Assembly (NCBI GenBank): GCA_003116875.1
Contig: BCKT01000022.1
Span: 1 to 58,549, forward strand
Direction of reading: 5' to 3'
DNA from: Takashimella koratensis
Lineage: Eukaryota; Basidiomycota; Tremellomycetes; Trichosporonales; Tetragoniomycetaceae
Length of the DNA stretch: 58,549 nucleotides
The notes beneath the pieces were generated by a model that saw nothing but the letters and a program-made list of their open reading frames with translations, made no database searches and was not told where the DNA came from. Both the position numbers and the translations under genes were made by a program. Positions 38,757 through 50,120 of this stretch are shown piece by piece. The stretch's first letter is position 1, and every line of letters starts with the position of its first letter.

Positions 38757-39484
38757 GCGCTGGGATACCCCTCCTGTGCGTGGGTGAGGAAACGGCGAGG
38801 TATATCATCCTGGAAAATCGACGGCCGATAAAAGACCATGACCTGTGCTGTCCCAACGGCGAGGAAAAAGGGTCACACACGCTCGTGTCGAATACCCTTT
38901 CGAGCCCCCTCCAGGTGGTCGCCTATATCTCTAAACGTCAAACCTCGAAAGCCTGGCTTGATCCTTTTTTTTTTCCTTTTCTTGTGCTCAATTGCGCACT
39001 TGTCCATTCTATCCCCTCTCCCGTTGTTTGCCTCTTCTTCTTCTCGTTGCAACTTGAACTACTCCCTTTTATTTCAATCTTTCTCCACGTTCAAACTTCT
39101 CCATTACTCTGGGCTATTCATGGGGTCTCTCTCTCTTCTCATTCCCGTCTCTCTTTGCCTCTCTCTGTCTGTCTCTGCTTTCTGCTTCACTTTGTTTGTA
39201 AATACTTTTCTTGAGCGTGAAAATTTGTACACTATATATGCGAATTCTATAACCTGTGTTGCGAGACGAGACCATCAGAGAGAGAGAGAGGCAAGATTGA
39301 GATTGAGATTGGTGATGAGGATTGTCACGTGACTATTGTGCCAGTCGCTGTTATCTGCTGCTTCACCTCGCACTTGTCACTTCATCACCTACCTCATTCT
39401 CACAACTCCCAACTACCAGCTCCCAGCTCCCAGCTCACAGCTCACATCTCTCTCCTATACATACCCCAGAACTCAGACCCGACC
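38757..39484. other. Intergenic region
   Basis: The 3' flank of the GATA gene is followed by a T- and CT-rich stretch (38960-39200), a short GA run (39272-39288) and the promoter of the SDR gene, in which CAGCTCCCAGCTCC-like units repeat near 39417-39443. No gene is seen. Confidence 0.45.
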
Positions 39485-41230
39485 ATGTCCGCCAGGCTCC
39501 GTCTCGCTAATAAGGTACGCCCAGCTTCCCCACTCACCACCTAGTCCGCAGCTAATGGGTCTCCCTTCACATTCATCCCTTTCCTCCTTCCCTTCTTCGG
39601 ACGCTCACTTACTGGTCCCTTGCAGGTGTGCATCATCACCGGTGCTGGCTCGTACGTCCTCTGTCTCTTCTTCTGCCTCCTCTCTCCTCTCTCCCCAACT
39701 ACCCTCCGCCTTAACCCAGACCACCTGCTTCTCTTCCTCTCTAACCCACCCTTCCAACCTATCTCCTTCCTTTCCTTCACATCCCTTCCTGCTTCTTTCC
39801 TTCTTTCCTTCCTTCCATCTTCCTACTCTCTTATCCTCTCTTCCTTCCCTCACTAATCCCACCTAGCGGTATCGGTCTTGAGACCGCATTCCAATTCGCG
39901 GCCGAGGGAGCTCGCCTCGTTCTTGCAGACATCAACCAAGCTGCCGTCTTTGCTGCTGCCGAATCAGTCAACGTTCACTTCCCTACGGCTGCTGCGGTGG
40001 GCGTCCAGTGCGATGTGAGCAAAGAGGCCGAGGTCAAGGCCGTTGTGGATAAGGCCGTCGAGACGTTTGGAAGGCTCGATGTCGTGGTAAGTTGTCTCTC
40101 TTCTCGCATTTATGAAGCGTGCAGGCAGGCGTGCATGTGCCTCACCTGGAGCGATCGTCGTGCAGAAGGTGGAGAAGGAATTGACATTCTTATTGCTAGT
40201 TCAACAACGCAGGGATCATGCACTCGGGGTAAGTATCATCTATCAATAGATGCAAAAATAGCAGCTGGGTTAGGGTATCTGCTGATAGCCGTTGCAGCGA
40301 CGACGACGCCGTCAACACCGAGGAGAAGATCTGGGACCTTACCCAGTCTATCAACGTCAAGGGTGTCTGGTTTGGCTGCAAACACGCGATCATCGCCATG
40401 CGCCAGGTGAGCAAAACCCCCATCTGAGTTAGGTCCTCTCTTCATATGACTAAAACTGATCTTGTATTTGCGGTTCGGTCTGTGCACAGAACAAGCCAGA
40501 GCCTGAGAAGGGACTCGGGATTGGAGGTTCCATCATCAATGTTGCATCTTTTGTCGCCAAGCTCGGTGCCGCGACTCCCCAGCTCGCCTGTGAGTGTGCC
40601 TTCCTTTGAACAGGCTGTCGAGAACCAACGAGGTATGGGGATCCACCGGCTGACAATGTGTAGACACCGCGTCCAAGGGTGCGGTCCTCGCGATGACTCG
40701 CGAGCTCGCCATGGTCCACGCTCGCGAGGGGATCCGCTTCAACGCCTTATGCCCGTGAGTCTACGTCCATTCCTTCGTTGTTTGCGATATCAGACTCTTT
40801 GCTGACGACTTTGCAGCGGGCCCATTCGTACCCCGCTGCTCATGGATTTCCTCAACACCCCGGAGAAACTCAACCGCCGGCTCATCCACAACCCGATGGG
40901 CAGGTTCGGCGAGGCGGTCGAGCAGGCCAAGGCTGTTGTCTTCCGTGAGTCCGAGTCGTGATTCGTATCAGAAACACGAGCAGAATGGGGGACAACCGCA
41001 AACTCGACGGGGACCGTAGAAGAGGGACGAGATCGCTAACATAAATGGCTTGTAGTCGCGTCCGACGACTCGTCGTACGTCAACGGGACAGACTTCCTTG
41101 TCGATGGTGGCTTAGCCGCATGCTACGTTGTGAGTATGACCGAGACAGGGTGCGAGTGGCTACTGACGCTCAATAGACCGCCGAGGGAGAGCCGGCCGTC
41201 GCGGCGCCCAAGGGCTTCCTCAGCGCTTAG
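39485..41230 (+). CDS. Short-chain dehydrogenase/reductase
   Basis: Ten exons: 39485-39514, 39626-39651, 39867-40086, 40200-40228, 40298-40406, 40490-40589, 40664-40754, 40817-40944, 41056-41129 and 41177-41230. They encode 286 residues, a classical SDR length. Motifs in order are ITGAGSGIG (residues 14-22, NAD(P) binding), CDVSKEAEV with the adenine-pocket Asp, NNAG (94-97), catalytic Ser158 in INVASF, YTASK with Tyr172 and Lys176, and CPGPIRTP. The cofactor region ends strand beta2 with LVLADIN; the Asp suggests NAD(H) preference. SDRs of this kind oxidise alcohols or reduce ketones; the substrate is not readable. No targeting signal is evident. Several exons are tiny (26, 29 and 30 nt), but all junctions restore the family sequence. 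Confidence 0.93.
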
Positions 41231-41491
41231 ACAGGGGTCTCAGAAGTACAGAGAGGGTCAAGGATGATATAGATAGCAGAATCAGTAGCATGTGATGACT
41301 TGAACGACTTGGTGTGGCCCCAGATGCATGTATATACATGGGATTGTCCTGCACAAGGGGCGTAAGCAGGCCGAGGCTTTTTACTATATGGCACCTCCGA
41401 AATTGCTGCAGCCCATCACCCTGATAGTCGTCTTTTTTTGGCTCTCTTGGTTTTTTCCTCCTCCAACATCGTCCCATCAGCGTCAAGGACC

Positions 41492-42869
41492 ATGGCAACC
41501 TCGACTTCGACGACGACGTACAGCATACCCGCCCTCGCCCTCGCAGAGACGTGGAAGGACCAGGTGTGGCCCGAGATGAAGAATGACCTCGTGTTGAGAG
41601 CCGCTCGAGGGGAGGCGACGGAGCGTGCGCCCGTCTGGGTTATGCGTCAGGCTGGGAGGTATTTGCCCGGTAAGTATGCTTTTAGTCTGTTGGATCGACC
41701 AGACCTCGTGCTTACCCAGTTTCTCATGACCTACTGGCCTTCTTCTACCCCTCATCTTGCTGTCGGACTGGGCTGCAGAATTCCTCGAGGTCCGGAAACA
41801 CCACTCTTTCTTCGAATGCTGCCAAACTCCCTCGATCGCAGCCGAGCTCACTCTCCAGCCGATCGATCGATACCCGCTCCTCGACGCCTCCATTATCTTC
41901 TGTGACATCCTTGTCGTCCCTCAAGCTTTGGGTATGGAAGTTCTCATGGAACCCTCTCGTGGTCCTGTCCTCCCTGCTCCTCTCGTTTCTCCTACCGATA
42001 TCGCCCGACTTCGGACCGACGTCAGTGTCCAGAAAGAGCTGGGCTACGTCTTTGAAGCAATCAAGCTTACGCGACAAGGGATCAACGGTCGGGTCCCGCT
42101 CATTGGGTTCTGTGGCGCACCGTGGACACTCATGGCGTACATGTGTGAAGGTGGGGGCAGTAAAACGTTTGAGAAGAGTAAGAGCTGGTTGTATAAGTGG
42201 CCAGAGGAGAGTAAGGCGTTGCTCCGAAGAATCGCAGACGTCTGCGCAGACCTCCTCGTCGGTCAGGTCCTCGCCGGTGCACAGGTATGTCCATGTGCCA
42301 GCGATCATTGTCGTTCAGTTGACAGTTGAGACTCAACTCTTTTCATGAGCGTTTTCTCGGACAACTCCGCTGACCCGTCTTAGATGCTGCAGGTATTCGA
42401 CTCGTGGGCGGGAGAACTCACGCCATACCATTTCGAGACTTTTGCACTTCCTGCGCTCAAGCATATCTCGAGCAAAGTCCGACACCTTCTGGACCACTTT
42501 GGGCACCCGCAAGTCCCTATCACTCTTTTCGCGAAAGGTGTCCACGCCCCTGGGTCGCTCGCTCTGATCGCGGACCCGGCTGTGACGGGGTACGATACCC
42601 TCGGTCTCGACTGGCAACTCGACCCAGTCTCCGTCACCTCCGCGATCGGAACCGCCTCCAACCTCCAGGGAAACTTTGACCCTGTTATCCTCTACGGCGG
42701 GAAAGAAGGGATCGAACGAGAAGTCGAGAGAGTATGTAACAGGTTCCTCGAAGCTAAAAAGGGGAAAGGGTGGATCGCGAATCTTGGACATGGGATCACA
42801 CCGGCGGTTAAACCAGAGGATATGGGTTGGTTCCTTGAGTGTGTGCACAAGTATTCGAAGAGCACGTAG
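41492..42869 (+). CDS. HEM12: Uroporphyrinogen decarboxylase
   Basis: Three exons: 41492-41669, 41779-42284 and 42384-42869. They give 389 residues, near the normal length. The enzyme converts uroporphyrinogen III to coproporphyrinogen III in cytosolic haem synthesis by removing four carboxyl groups. Family signatures are [19 protein letters not shown] (formed across intron 1, with the conserved Arg residues of the substrate pocket), [18 protein letters not shown] and [19 protein letters not shown]. Further blocks are [17 protein letters not shown] and [14 protein letters not shown], ending in [15 protein letters not shown]. The start is the first ATG before the family region, giving a ~20-residue Ser/Thr-rich head. 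The gene converges on KGD4; no other haem gene is near. Confidence 0.97.
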
Positions 42870-43070
42870 AGTAGAGAGGAGGAGGGGAAAGGCTCAGTGG
42901 GAATTGGGAATTGGATATTGGGTGTTGAGTGAGAGGTCAGGAAGAAGTAACACTTTGCATATGTATTATCGATGCATTCAGGAGCCATAAAATAGCTCAT
43001 ACACTGCTCGCTCAAATTGATAGCTGGGTCCTGTCCGACTGTTGCACTCGCCGTATGATCTATCGACGCA

Positions 43071-43785
43071 TCATGGTCCGCTTCGGATGTCCGTCGCGCC
43101 TCCGCTCTGTGTCATGTCAGCTATCCATCCTCAACTCGGCTCTGCCTCGTCCACGCTCCACGGCTGCTCTCCACCCCTCCAACCTCCCTTCCACCCCTAG
43201 TGCTCTCCACCTCCCACACCTCGTCATCACCTAATCCGTCTCACAATCGTTCAGTCACTCACCATGACCGCCTCGATTTCCCTCTCGCTCAGCTCCTTGA
43301 TCCTCCATAACGTCGGCGGCGCCTCCCAAAAGTCCTCAAAGTCGACGGGCTTGCTGCTCTTCCCAACCCCAGCTCCACCAACATCACCTTGACTCGTGCT
43401 CTCCGTGCTCTTGCCCTTGGGCGTAGACGAGGGGGATCCAGCGCCGTGGGATGAGGATTGAAGCTTGCCGAGGAAGTCTTGGAAGTGCTCGACGATCTCT
43501 TTGGGTGCCGCAGGGTGAGGCGCGGGTGCGTGGGCGCCTAGAAAGTGTCAGCTCGAGTCATTGAAGGTGTAGACATCAGAAGCACGCCGTACAACGCTCC
43601 ATGTGCCAGGGTGGGGAGTTGCACCTCTGGCCAGAGTTGACAAAGGACTGGCTCAGGTAGGCAGAGCAGAACGAGTCGACTAGACAATGAGACCTCAACT
43701 CACCGTGCTCAATCTTGGACCGCTGGCCGATGAACTTGATCATAGGCTGGTAATGTTGCGCGCGAAAGATTAATGATGGCCTCAT
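43071..43785 (-). CDS. KGD4: 2-oxoglutarate dehydrogenase accessory subunit KGD4 (MRPS36/YMR31 family)
   Basis: Three exons, in transcript order 43785-43704, 43537-43263 and 43106-43071. They encode 130 residues, a usual size. KGD4 tethers the E3 dihydrolipoamide dehydrogenase to the E1-E2 core of the mitochondrial 2-oxoglutarate dehydrogenase complex. It was once listed as a mitoribosomal protein (mS36). The N-terminal block PMIKFIGQRSKIEH and the following HAPAPHPAAPKEIVEHF match the family, as does the C-terminal SEREIEAVMSGGA. The last exon supplies only about 11 residues (SGGATDIRSGP) and was placed because the conserved SGG follows EAVM across a GTGAGT...CACAG intron. The middle is a Ser/Gly/Lys-rich linker. 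The Arg-containing first residues could serve in mitochondrial import. Confidence 0.88.
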
Positions 43786-44122
43786 CTTGGATATATGCTG
43801 TGTTGTGCTCGAGTCCCTCCCGTGGATATCTTGCTTGTTCGCTGTCGACTATGAGCTGCTCGTTATCGATGGTTACGTCGACGTCAATGTCAAAGTGTCA
43901 ACTCTGACTTGAACTCTGACCGCGGCTCGGAAGACGGATGTTGATTGTCGTTTATCTGCACCCCCCACATATTCTACGCTGGCATGGCCGAAAAAAAAGT
44001 TGGGAGACATCCACAAATCCGATCATCTCCTACACCACCCTTGCCGACCCCGACACACCCCTCTCCCAGCTCACCTACCCCCTCTAACCCTACCTACCTC
44101 ATCTACATCACTCACCTACGCG
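43786..44122. other. Divergent promoter, KGD4 and the basic mitochondrial-type protein
   Basis: 337 bases between two divergent starts. The right half is C-rich (CACCC and CTACC strings) and serves as leader of the + strand gene. If that product is mitochondrial, the pair could be co-regulated (inference). Confidence 0.45.
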
Positions 44123-44742
44123 ATGCTCAAGCTCCCCCACCTCCTGGCCACTCTCCCGGCATCTGGCCGATCCGCGCTCGTCCGACCGTCAACATGGCCC
44201 GAGAACTCGTTCTATAAAGTTACCCGGACACAACTCAAGTTCCGGCTAGCACCTGCGGCGGGAGCAAGTGCAGCCGAAGGGAGCGCGAAGAATGGCGAGA
44301 GCTCAAAGAGCGGGGCAAGAGGAAATAGGGCTGGAGATGTGGAGGCGTTGAAAGAGTCGTTGGCGACGGATGAGATCAAGGCCGGTGGGAAGGCTTGGGG
44401 CATGTTGTTCTGGAAAGGTAAGTCGGGTTACCGAGCTACATTATCCTTTCAACTCGTTTCCACCTATGTCCCAATTCTTCGCATTCTGAGTCTGACCTGG
44501 GTGCCTATCTGACATGGACGATAGGTAAATTCATCACTCGTCCTTCCCCGATTGCCGCGTCGGACGAACTTATCCGAGGCGGTCTGAAACGACAATGGCT
44601 CTCGATCGATCCGTCGAGCTTGGACCCCACGGTGCGGGCGGCACTGGACGGTGCCGAGGGTGTGCGGAGGGAGAAAGATGTAGCGAGGAAGGAGGAGGTG
44701 CGGAGACGGAGAGAGGCGAGGAAGGAGAAGGTGGCTGCATGA
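44123..44742 (+). CDS. Small basic hypothetical protein, probably mitochondrial
   Basis: Two exons, 44123-44417 and 44525-44742, giving 170 residues. I do not recognise the family with certainty. The N-terminus MLKLPHLLATLPASGRSALV is basic, hydroxylated and free of acidic residues, as in a mitochondrial presequence. Then comes NSFYKVTRTQLKFRL, a linker rich in Ala, Gly, Ser and Lys, the block GGKAWGMLFWKGKFITRPSPI (formed across the intron), and a Lys/Arg/Glu-rich C-terminal helix. Small size, basic charge and position beside KGD4 would fit a mitochondrial ribosomal or assembly protein, but this is a guess. Splice sites are canonical (GTAAGT...ATAG). Confidence 0.72.
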
Positions 44743-45565
44743 GGTGGGCGCGGCGCGACGTAGACCGTGTGGAAGGAGCAGAAGAGGGAAGGGGAGAGGC
44801 GGACTGGGTATGGGAGAAGACATTACATGAGTAGGGTTACCACCTACACAAATTGCATGCTGATATCATCCATCTCTTGTTCACCTGGTCTCCCTTATTC
44901 AGGAGGTTGTGTACGCTCGCCACTGACTGCAAAAGGCTTTACTCACATTCAATGGTCTTGTCAGAGACGCGGCGTATCCTTTATCGCAATCGCTCCGTGT
45001 TTGACTCCGGCTCGAGGAAGAGTGTAACAGTGGGAGATGGAGAGGCAATTAGGCAGTCGCAGTATACGACACACGCACAAAGTCCAACGATGATACCCTC
45101 CCTTCTCATTTCTGCTCGTGTCATACATCTTATACATCCTGGACTTACTCTCACTCATGAGGCCTGTACATTGTACTTGGCCGGCAAAAAAATACGGGCG
45201 CAGTCCCTTTCTTGGTCTTTGGCAGAGTCACGTAGTCTGTGTCAGAGCGAAGGGATGGAGACGAAGAAAGCTACTCAGCGATTCGGGTAGACCCTGCAGG
45301 ACCGGTTATAGGATAATGAGAGTATGACATTTTGATGAGGAAAAGGTTCCTCTGGCTAGTTATGGAAATCCTCATATAGTTGCTAGCCCGAATGTCACCT
45401 CGTGCTGTCCAGTGATGTATCCGAGGTTTGCACGGTGAGATCTCTATCCCGTGTCTCGGGTTTCCGGTATTGGATCCTTCCTTACTATCGAACCCGTGTC
45501 TTGGCTTCCCGGTGACCGCAAGGTTAAGTGTGCGGTCCCGTGTCGTGACAGTCCCCTCCTCTTCA
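44743..45565. other. Intergenic region with an imperfect direct repeat
   Basis: No gene is supported. From 45447 to 45514 a string of the form cccgtgtct(c/t)gg(g/c)ttcc is repeated about 47 bases apart, so that one frame reads PCLGFPV twice. This lies just upstream of the next small gene. Confidence 0.45.
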
Positions 45566-45898
45566 ATGCCCTCTTCATCCCCTTCTGTCCAACGCTTCGC
45601 CAGTCCTGTTGACAATCCTTTCAGCACCTGGATTCAGCCGACGGTGGTTTTGGAGCTTCAGGGGAGTGGGGCGCTGGGAGGGCTTATGAGCTGGAGGGGC
45701 CCCCAGACGTCACGTATGGTCAGCTCCGACGACGTAGGTATCTTCACCGACTCTGCAGATCAAATCCTCTCGCGCCTCCTCAATTCCGCTTGTGTCAATC
45801 TCTCAAAGGGTACCAACCTCACCATCGATTTCAGTAATATCGCCCTCAACCCTCCCCTTGCCTTCCTTCGTCTTGTATCATCTGTACGAACAATGTGA
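45566..45898 (+). CDS. Small hypothetical protein
   Basis: A single-exon frame of 110 residues from ATG 45566. An in-frame start at 45428 would add 46 residues that cover the repeat described upstream and look non-coding. From about residue 20 the codons are C-ending and the sequence alternates hydrophobic and polar residues (WIQPTVVLELQGSGALGGLM, then DDVGIFTDSADQILSRLLNSAC). This suggests a real alpha/beta domain, perhaps of the small roadblock/longin kind. I could not match it to a named family. A splice donor-like GTACGA near the end leaves open a further exon. Confidence 0.5.
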   Translation: MPSSSPSVQRFASPVDNPFSTWIQPTVVLELQGSGALGGLMSWRGPQTSRMVSSDDVGIFTDSADQILSRLLNSACVNLSKGTNLTIDFSNIALNPPLAFLRLVSSVRTM

Positions 45899-46148
45899 AT
45901 ACTGTGAATAATGTACAACAATACACAATAAAACGAGCTTGTACCCGTCTACCTACCGCCCGAACCCGATCGATGAAGTACCAGCTCGACTAGAATAAGA
46001 GTATACAGAAAGACACAGCAGTTGTTGATAGACAGAGCAGAGTGAGAACGATATGATACAGCAAATGCACAACAGCAATGTCCGACGCCGCGCACCCTAT
46101 ACCTACTGAACATCAGTGCCACACAACTCCCCCCTCTCGCCACACGCC

Positions 46149-49100
46149 TTATGCGAACCGGTTGAACCTGAACTTTTCCAGCGCGGACCAAGTCAACCCC
46201 AACGGCTGAGGCTTGACCTCTCCCTTCCCCTCTCCCTTGATCTCCTCTCCTCCCACTCTTGCCTCTTTGGCCTCCCCTTTCCAATCTTCCTTCCCTTCTC
46301 TCTGCCGACGCGGTGTCACCTTCTCCTCCCTCGCCCCACTCCTGCCCACTTTTTCCACCTGGTTCGTCGCTTTCGGCGCAAGCACGACTCTTGGACTTTG
46401 GACAGCCATCGCATTCGCCATTGCCGAAACAGGTAAACTCGTTCGTTTCACAACCGATTTGGTCGACCTGTCTAAATCCTCCGCGACCTGTTGATGTTGC
46501 TGCATCTTCGGTGTAGGTGTCGATACCGTTCTATCCACGGTCGGCCTCAATCCCTTCCTCGAAGACGGAGTACCCTTCCCGGCCTTGTTTGCACTCGGGG
46601 TCGTGTTTAGCGCATATTTCATCCTCCAACCCTCTGCGACGACTTTCGCTCTCTGTTCCCTGCGTGCTTCTTCCTCCGCTTCGGCAGCGACCACCTCCTC
46701 ATCCGCTTGTACTACACCGCTCCCCCCCACTCCTCCTCCTCCGCTACCCACGCTGCCCGAGCTCCGGCGTTGTCGACTCCGCTTGACGCCCGCTGCTCCG
46801 ATCGAGGGAGTCACAATCACCTCGTCGTCGATACTGTCGCTCGAGATCGCTGTCCTCTTCTTGGATCCAATCCGCAAAGTCTCGCGGAGGTCCATACCCC
46901 CCTCGGCGGCGGGCGACGGCGGGTGACGGGCAGGGCCTGGGGACGAAGGAGGGACCAAGATGCTGTTGTTCCGACCTGTATTCGGGGCAGGCTGGCTGCT
47001 CTGCGTCGGGAGGGTCGTGATGGTCTGCACGAACTGGGATGACGCAGCGACGAGCACGCCCGAGCCCATGTGGCGCGAAGCACGAACGAGGGACGGTGAC
47101 GACGGGACAAACTGTTGTTGCGTCTCCTCGTCTTCGACAGGATCGGCACAGTCGATGTCAAATCGACGATGAGGGGAAGATTTCGGAGGAGTGGTGAATG
47201 GGATAGAAGCGGGTGAAGCAACGGGCGAAGACAAGTGTGGAGGGGAGACGACGGGAGACGGGGATCGGAACTGGACAGGGGTGGGTGATCGGAGGTGTTC
47301 AGGCGACGGTGATCGAGTTTGGTTGAAGAGTTTCGGTTGGCTCTCAATGTCCATCTCGGCATCGTCAGTGTCGACTTTGACCGCGACATGCACGTCCTCG
47401 CCCAGACTCTCATTAAGGTCCTGGGTGGGAACAAATCTAGAATCGTTTGCCTTGTCGTCTTCCCATACGATATCAAATGACTCTTCCTCGACAATGGAGA
47501 TCTTGACTTTTGACGTCTCTTTGGTCGCTGGATTGGTCGAGAAGAACTTGCTTGCTTTGCCGCTAGGACCAGCGCCGTGAGTCGCTTCGTTCATAGCAGG
47601 ATCAGACGCGCGTCGTGCCTGCGCGCCAAGGTCGGAGAGGCGCTTGATGCCGGAACCCATAGCGCCGACGGGTGTTGGAAGAGATACAGGCGCAGACTTT
47701 GTTCGTTTAACACCTGTACAAAGTCAAGTCGGTTCGTCTTGTTGACACATCGCACAACTGCTTACGAGTGAAGAATGCGTCCAATGGACCACCCGCGGAT
47801 GTGGTGTTGAGTTTGACACTCTCTTTCAATACCGCCGTTGTCTGAAATCTGGTTTAGCTCATGCCTGTCCATGTCCTTTTCATAGCTAAGAAAACTCACC
47901 CTCGTCGCGTTGCCCAGGGCGCCAGGCTTGAAGTCTGGGAACATGTCCTCGATCGGCACTCTCGTTTCGGGATGTATGTCTCCCCTCGCCATCCCTCTAG
48001 CAGTCTCGACGGGTACGTCCCTATTCCCATAGCATCAGCAACGCTCATAACGACCATTGCACCTCTATCGACCTCTCCAGACCTCTTTTACTCACAGTCC
48101 TATCCATCGCTCGTCTGCGTCGCCCAACCCGGCCTCGGGAAATGGGTTGAGAGGGATCAACCGCTGCTCTGTGGGTTCGAAGACACGCTGATGGATAAAC
48201 GCGAGCTCTGCTTGGGCGAAATCGGCGAGGTAAGTGGAAGGGATATTATGTGACCCTTCTAGCCTGATCGCTTGAAGCATCTGTCAAGGAGAAACCGTGT
48301 CAGCTATCGTCGTTCTACTTCCCCTATCTGTCCATGGCCTTGCTCACCTTTTCGACCGTCTTATACCTCCTCAACATCTTGTGTGCCTTCTTCAGCCCGA
48401 TCCCGGGGATGGAAGGCAGATAATCACAACCCGACAACATTGCCATTCGTCGAAACTGAGTATCTGTCCAACCGTGCATTGGGAAATCTCGAATAGTCGC
48501 TAGTCTTGACCTATCGATCGATACGCATGACCCGTCTTTCTCGAGCTTGAAGACGACCTGCAACCAGCGTCAGGAGTCTATCCCGGGACGATACGAAGAT
48601 TGAAGAGGTTGAGACGGGCTTACATGTTTGCAGCCAAAGACGAGCAGGTCTGAATCCTCCGTGATGATCCCGTCAACGTAACCTTCTCGTTCGAGGTAAC
48701 AGAGCTGCGCGTCGGCTTCGTATGGAGCGACAACGTAATCGACGTTCTCAGCGCGGAGGGACTGGTGAAGAGGAAATCGTGGGAAGGTATCAGCTTGATG
48801 AGTTTCAACCAGAAAGCTGAGAGACCTACCTTGATGAGCTGGTATGCGTGTTCAGGCGTCACGTCGAGACATTTGGTATAACAATCTCGAGCGTCTTTTA
48901 ACCGACCTTGGGCTTCAAGGGACTGAGCGCGAGCGAGACTCTCCGCCCGAGATCTAGGCGGCGCCAAGGAAGAAGCAATGTTGGTCAGCTGCGTTCATAC
49001 AGTAGCCAACGATGTGCGGTTCAATTCACTTGGCTCGAGAGGACTCGGTCCCCTTCTTTGCAGGTAACGGTCCCCCATCGAAAACGATCAACGGCGTGAC

Positions 49101-49520
49101 TCCGTAATGCCGCAACATGCGGACCCTATGCATCGCATAATCGACAAATCTGCGGATCGGAAGAGTCAGGTCACGCCCAGGTCACGTCGTGCTTCGACGA
49201 GCGTGGACATTATGTAGATTTCCCGACTCACCTGGTTGTTTTTCGGCCCTTGACGAGATCTTCGGCGCACCCGAACGCGCCCTTGTGGAGCCAGACGTAA
49301 CCCTGGACAAGGATCAGCTAACTCCCTTGCGAACAGCTGACGAGATGGACTCACATCGACAGCGAGTCTGGACAGTCGAAGATATAGTCAGTATGATCGC
49401 ATGATCGGGTGAAAAACTCGCGTCGTTGATCTTGTTGACTCACTTTTTACCCTTGTAATCTGAGATGTTACATGGGACCTGGATATCTTTGAGAAGCGGG
49501 AGCAGGCCGGAGATACCCAT
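46149..49520 (-). CDS. EXO1: Exonuclease 1 (XPG/Rad2-family 5'-3' exonuclease)
   Basis: Eleven exons give 899 residues: 49520-49444, 49367-49355, 49302-49232, 49149-49030, 48953-48830, 48761-48623+1, 48557-48348, 48280-48096, 48020-47900, 47841-47766 and 47713-46149. EXO1 resects DNA in mismatch repair and at double-strand breaks. The N-domain begins [16 protein letters not shown], with catalytic Asp30 ([16 protein letters not shown]) and Asp78 ([10 protein letters not shown]). The I-domain acids lie in [20 protein letters not shown] and [12 protein letters not shown]. The helix-hairpin-helix is [16 protein letters not shown]. After about residue 380 the chain is disordered and Ser/Pro-rich, as in the family. 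KASKFF at 434-436 resembles the MLH1-interacting MIP box, and DAFFTR stands nearby. The start is fixed by the family N-terminus. Exon 2 is only 13 nt. The gene diverges from VPS68 across 600 bp. Confidence 0.96.
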
Positions 49521-50120
49521 TTGTCCAGGCTACTTATTGGATCTTGCCTATGTGTTTCGTGATTGTGTATGTGTTTGCGTATGGTTGATGATGATGAATA
49601 GTGGTGGTGGTTGAGGTATCGGTCGCGTGGGGGTTGGTCCAAGATATCGACACGGTCAAAAAGCAGAGCGGGACGAGCAGACAGCGGAGAGAAGCAGGCG
49701 TCGAGAAAGCGATGACTATGCTATGCTTTGTGTTGGGTAAGAGGAGCAGTGGGAAGCGTTACGAGAAGGCAGACATAGAGACCCGTATGACCAGTGAGGG
49801 GTGAAGGGTGAGGGGAGATGGGGAGATGGGGAGGGGAAAGACGGGAAATGAAAAGCAGTCGCGTCGGGTGACAAAGACGAGCAAACATTGTTTTTGGACT
49901 GTGTGCCATATAGCCATAACCATTATGGCGGGGGACGGCGGAAAGTAACATTGTGCTGTTCTTGCCAGATTCGGGGTGGTGCTTCATCGCCATGGTCCTC
50001 GTCGTCGCAGTCTACCCCTACCCAACGTCTTCCCGTCCGACCATCCACTACATCCACCCTCCTCGACCTCGACGCCGATCACATCCTCGCTCTCATACCC
50101 TCTTCGCACTTCCACCCGCC
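49521..50120. other. Shared divergent promoter, EXO1 and VPS68
   Basis: 600 bases without a supported gene. G-rich runs near 49790-49850 and a CT-rich leader from 50000 belong to the two promoters. Confidence 0.5.
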
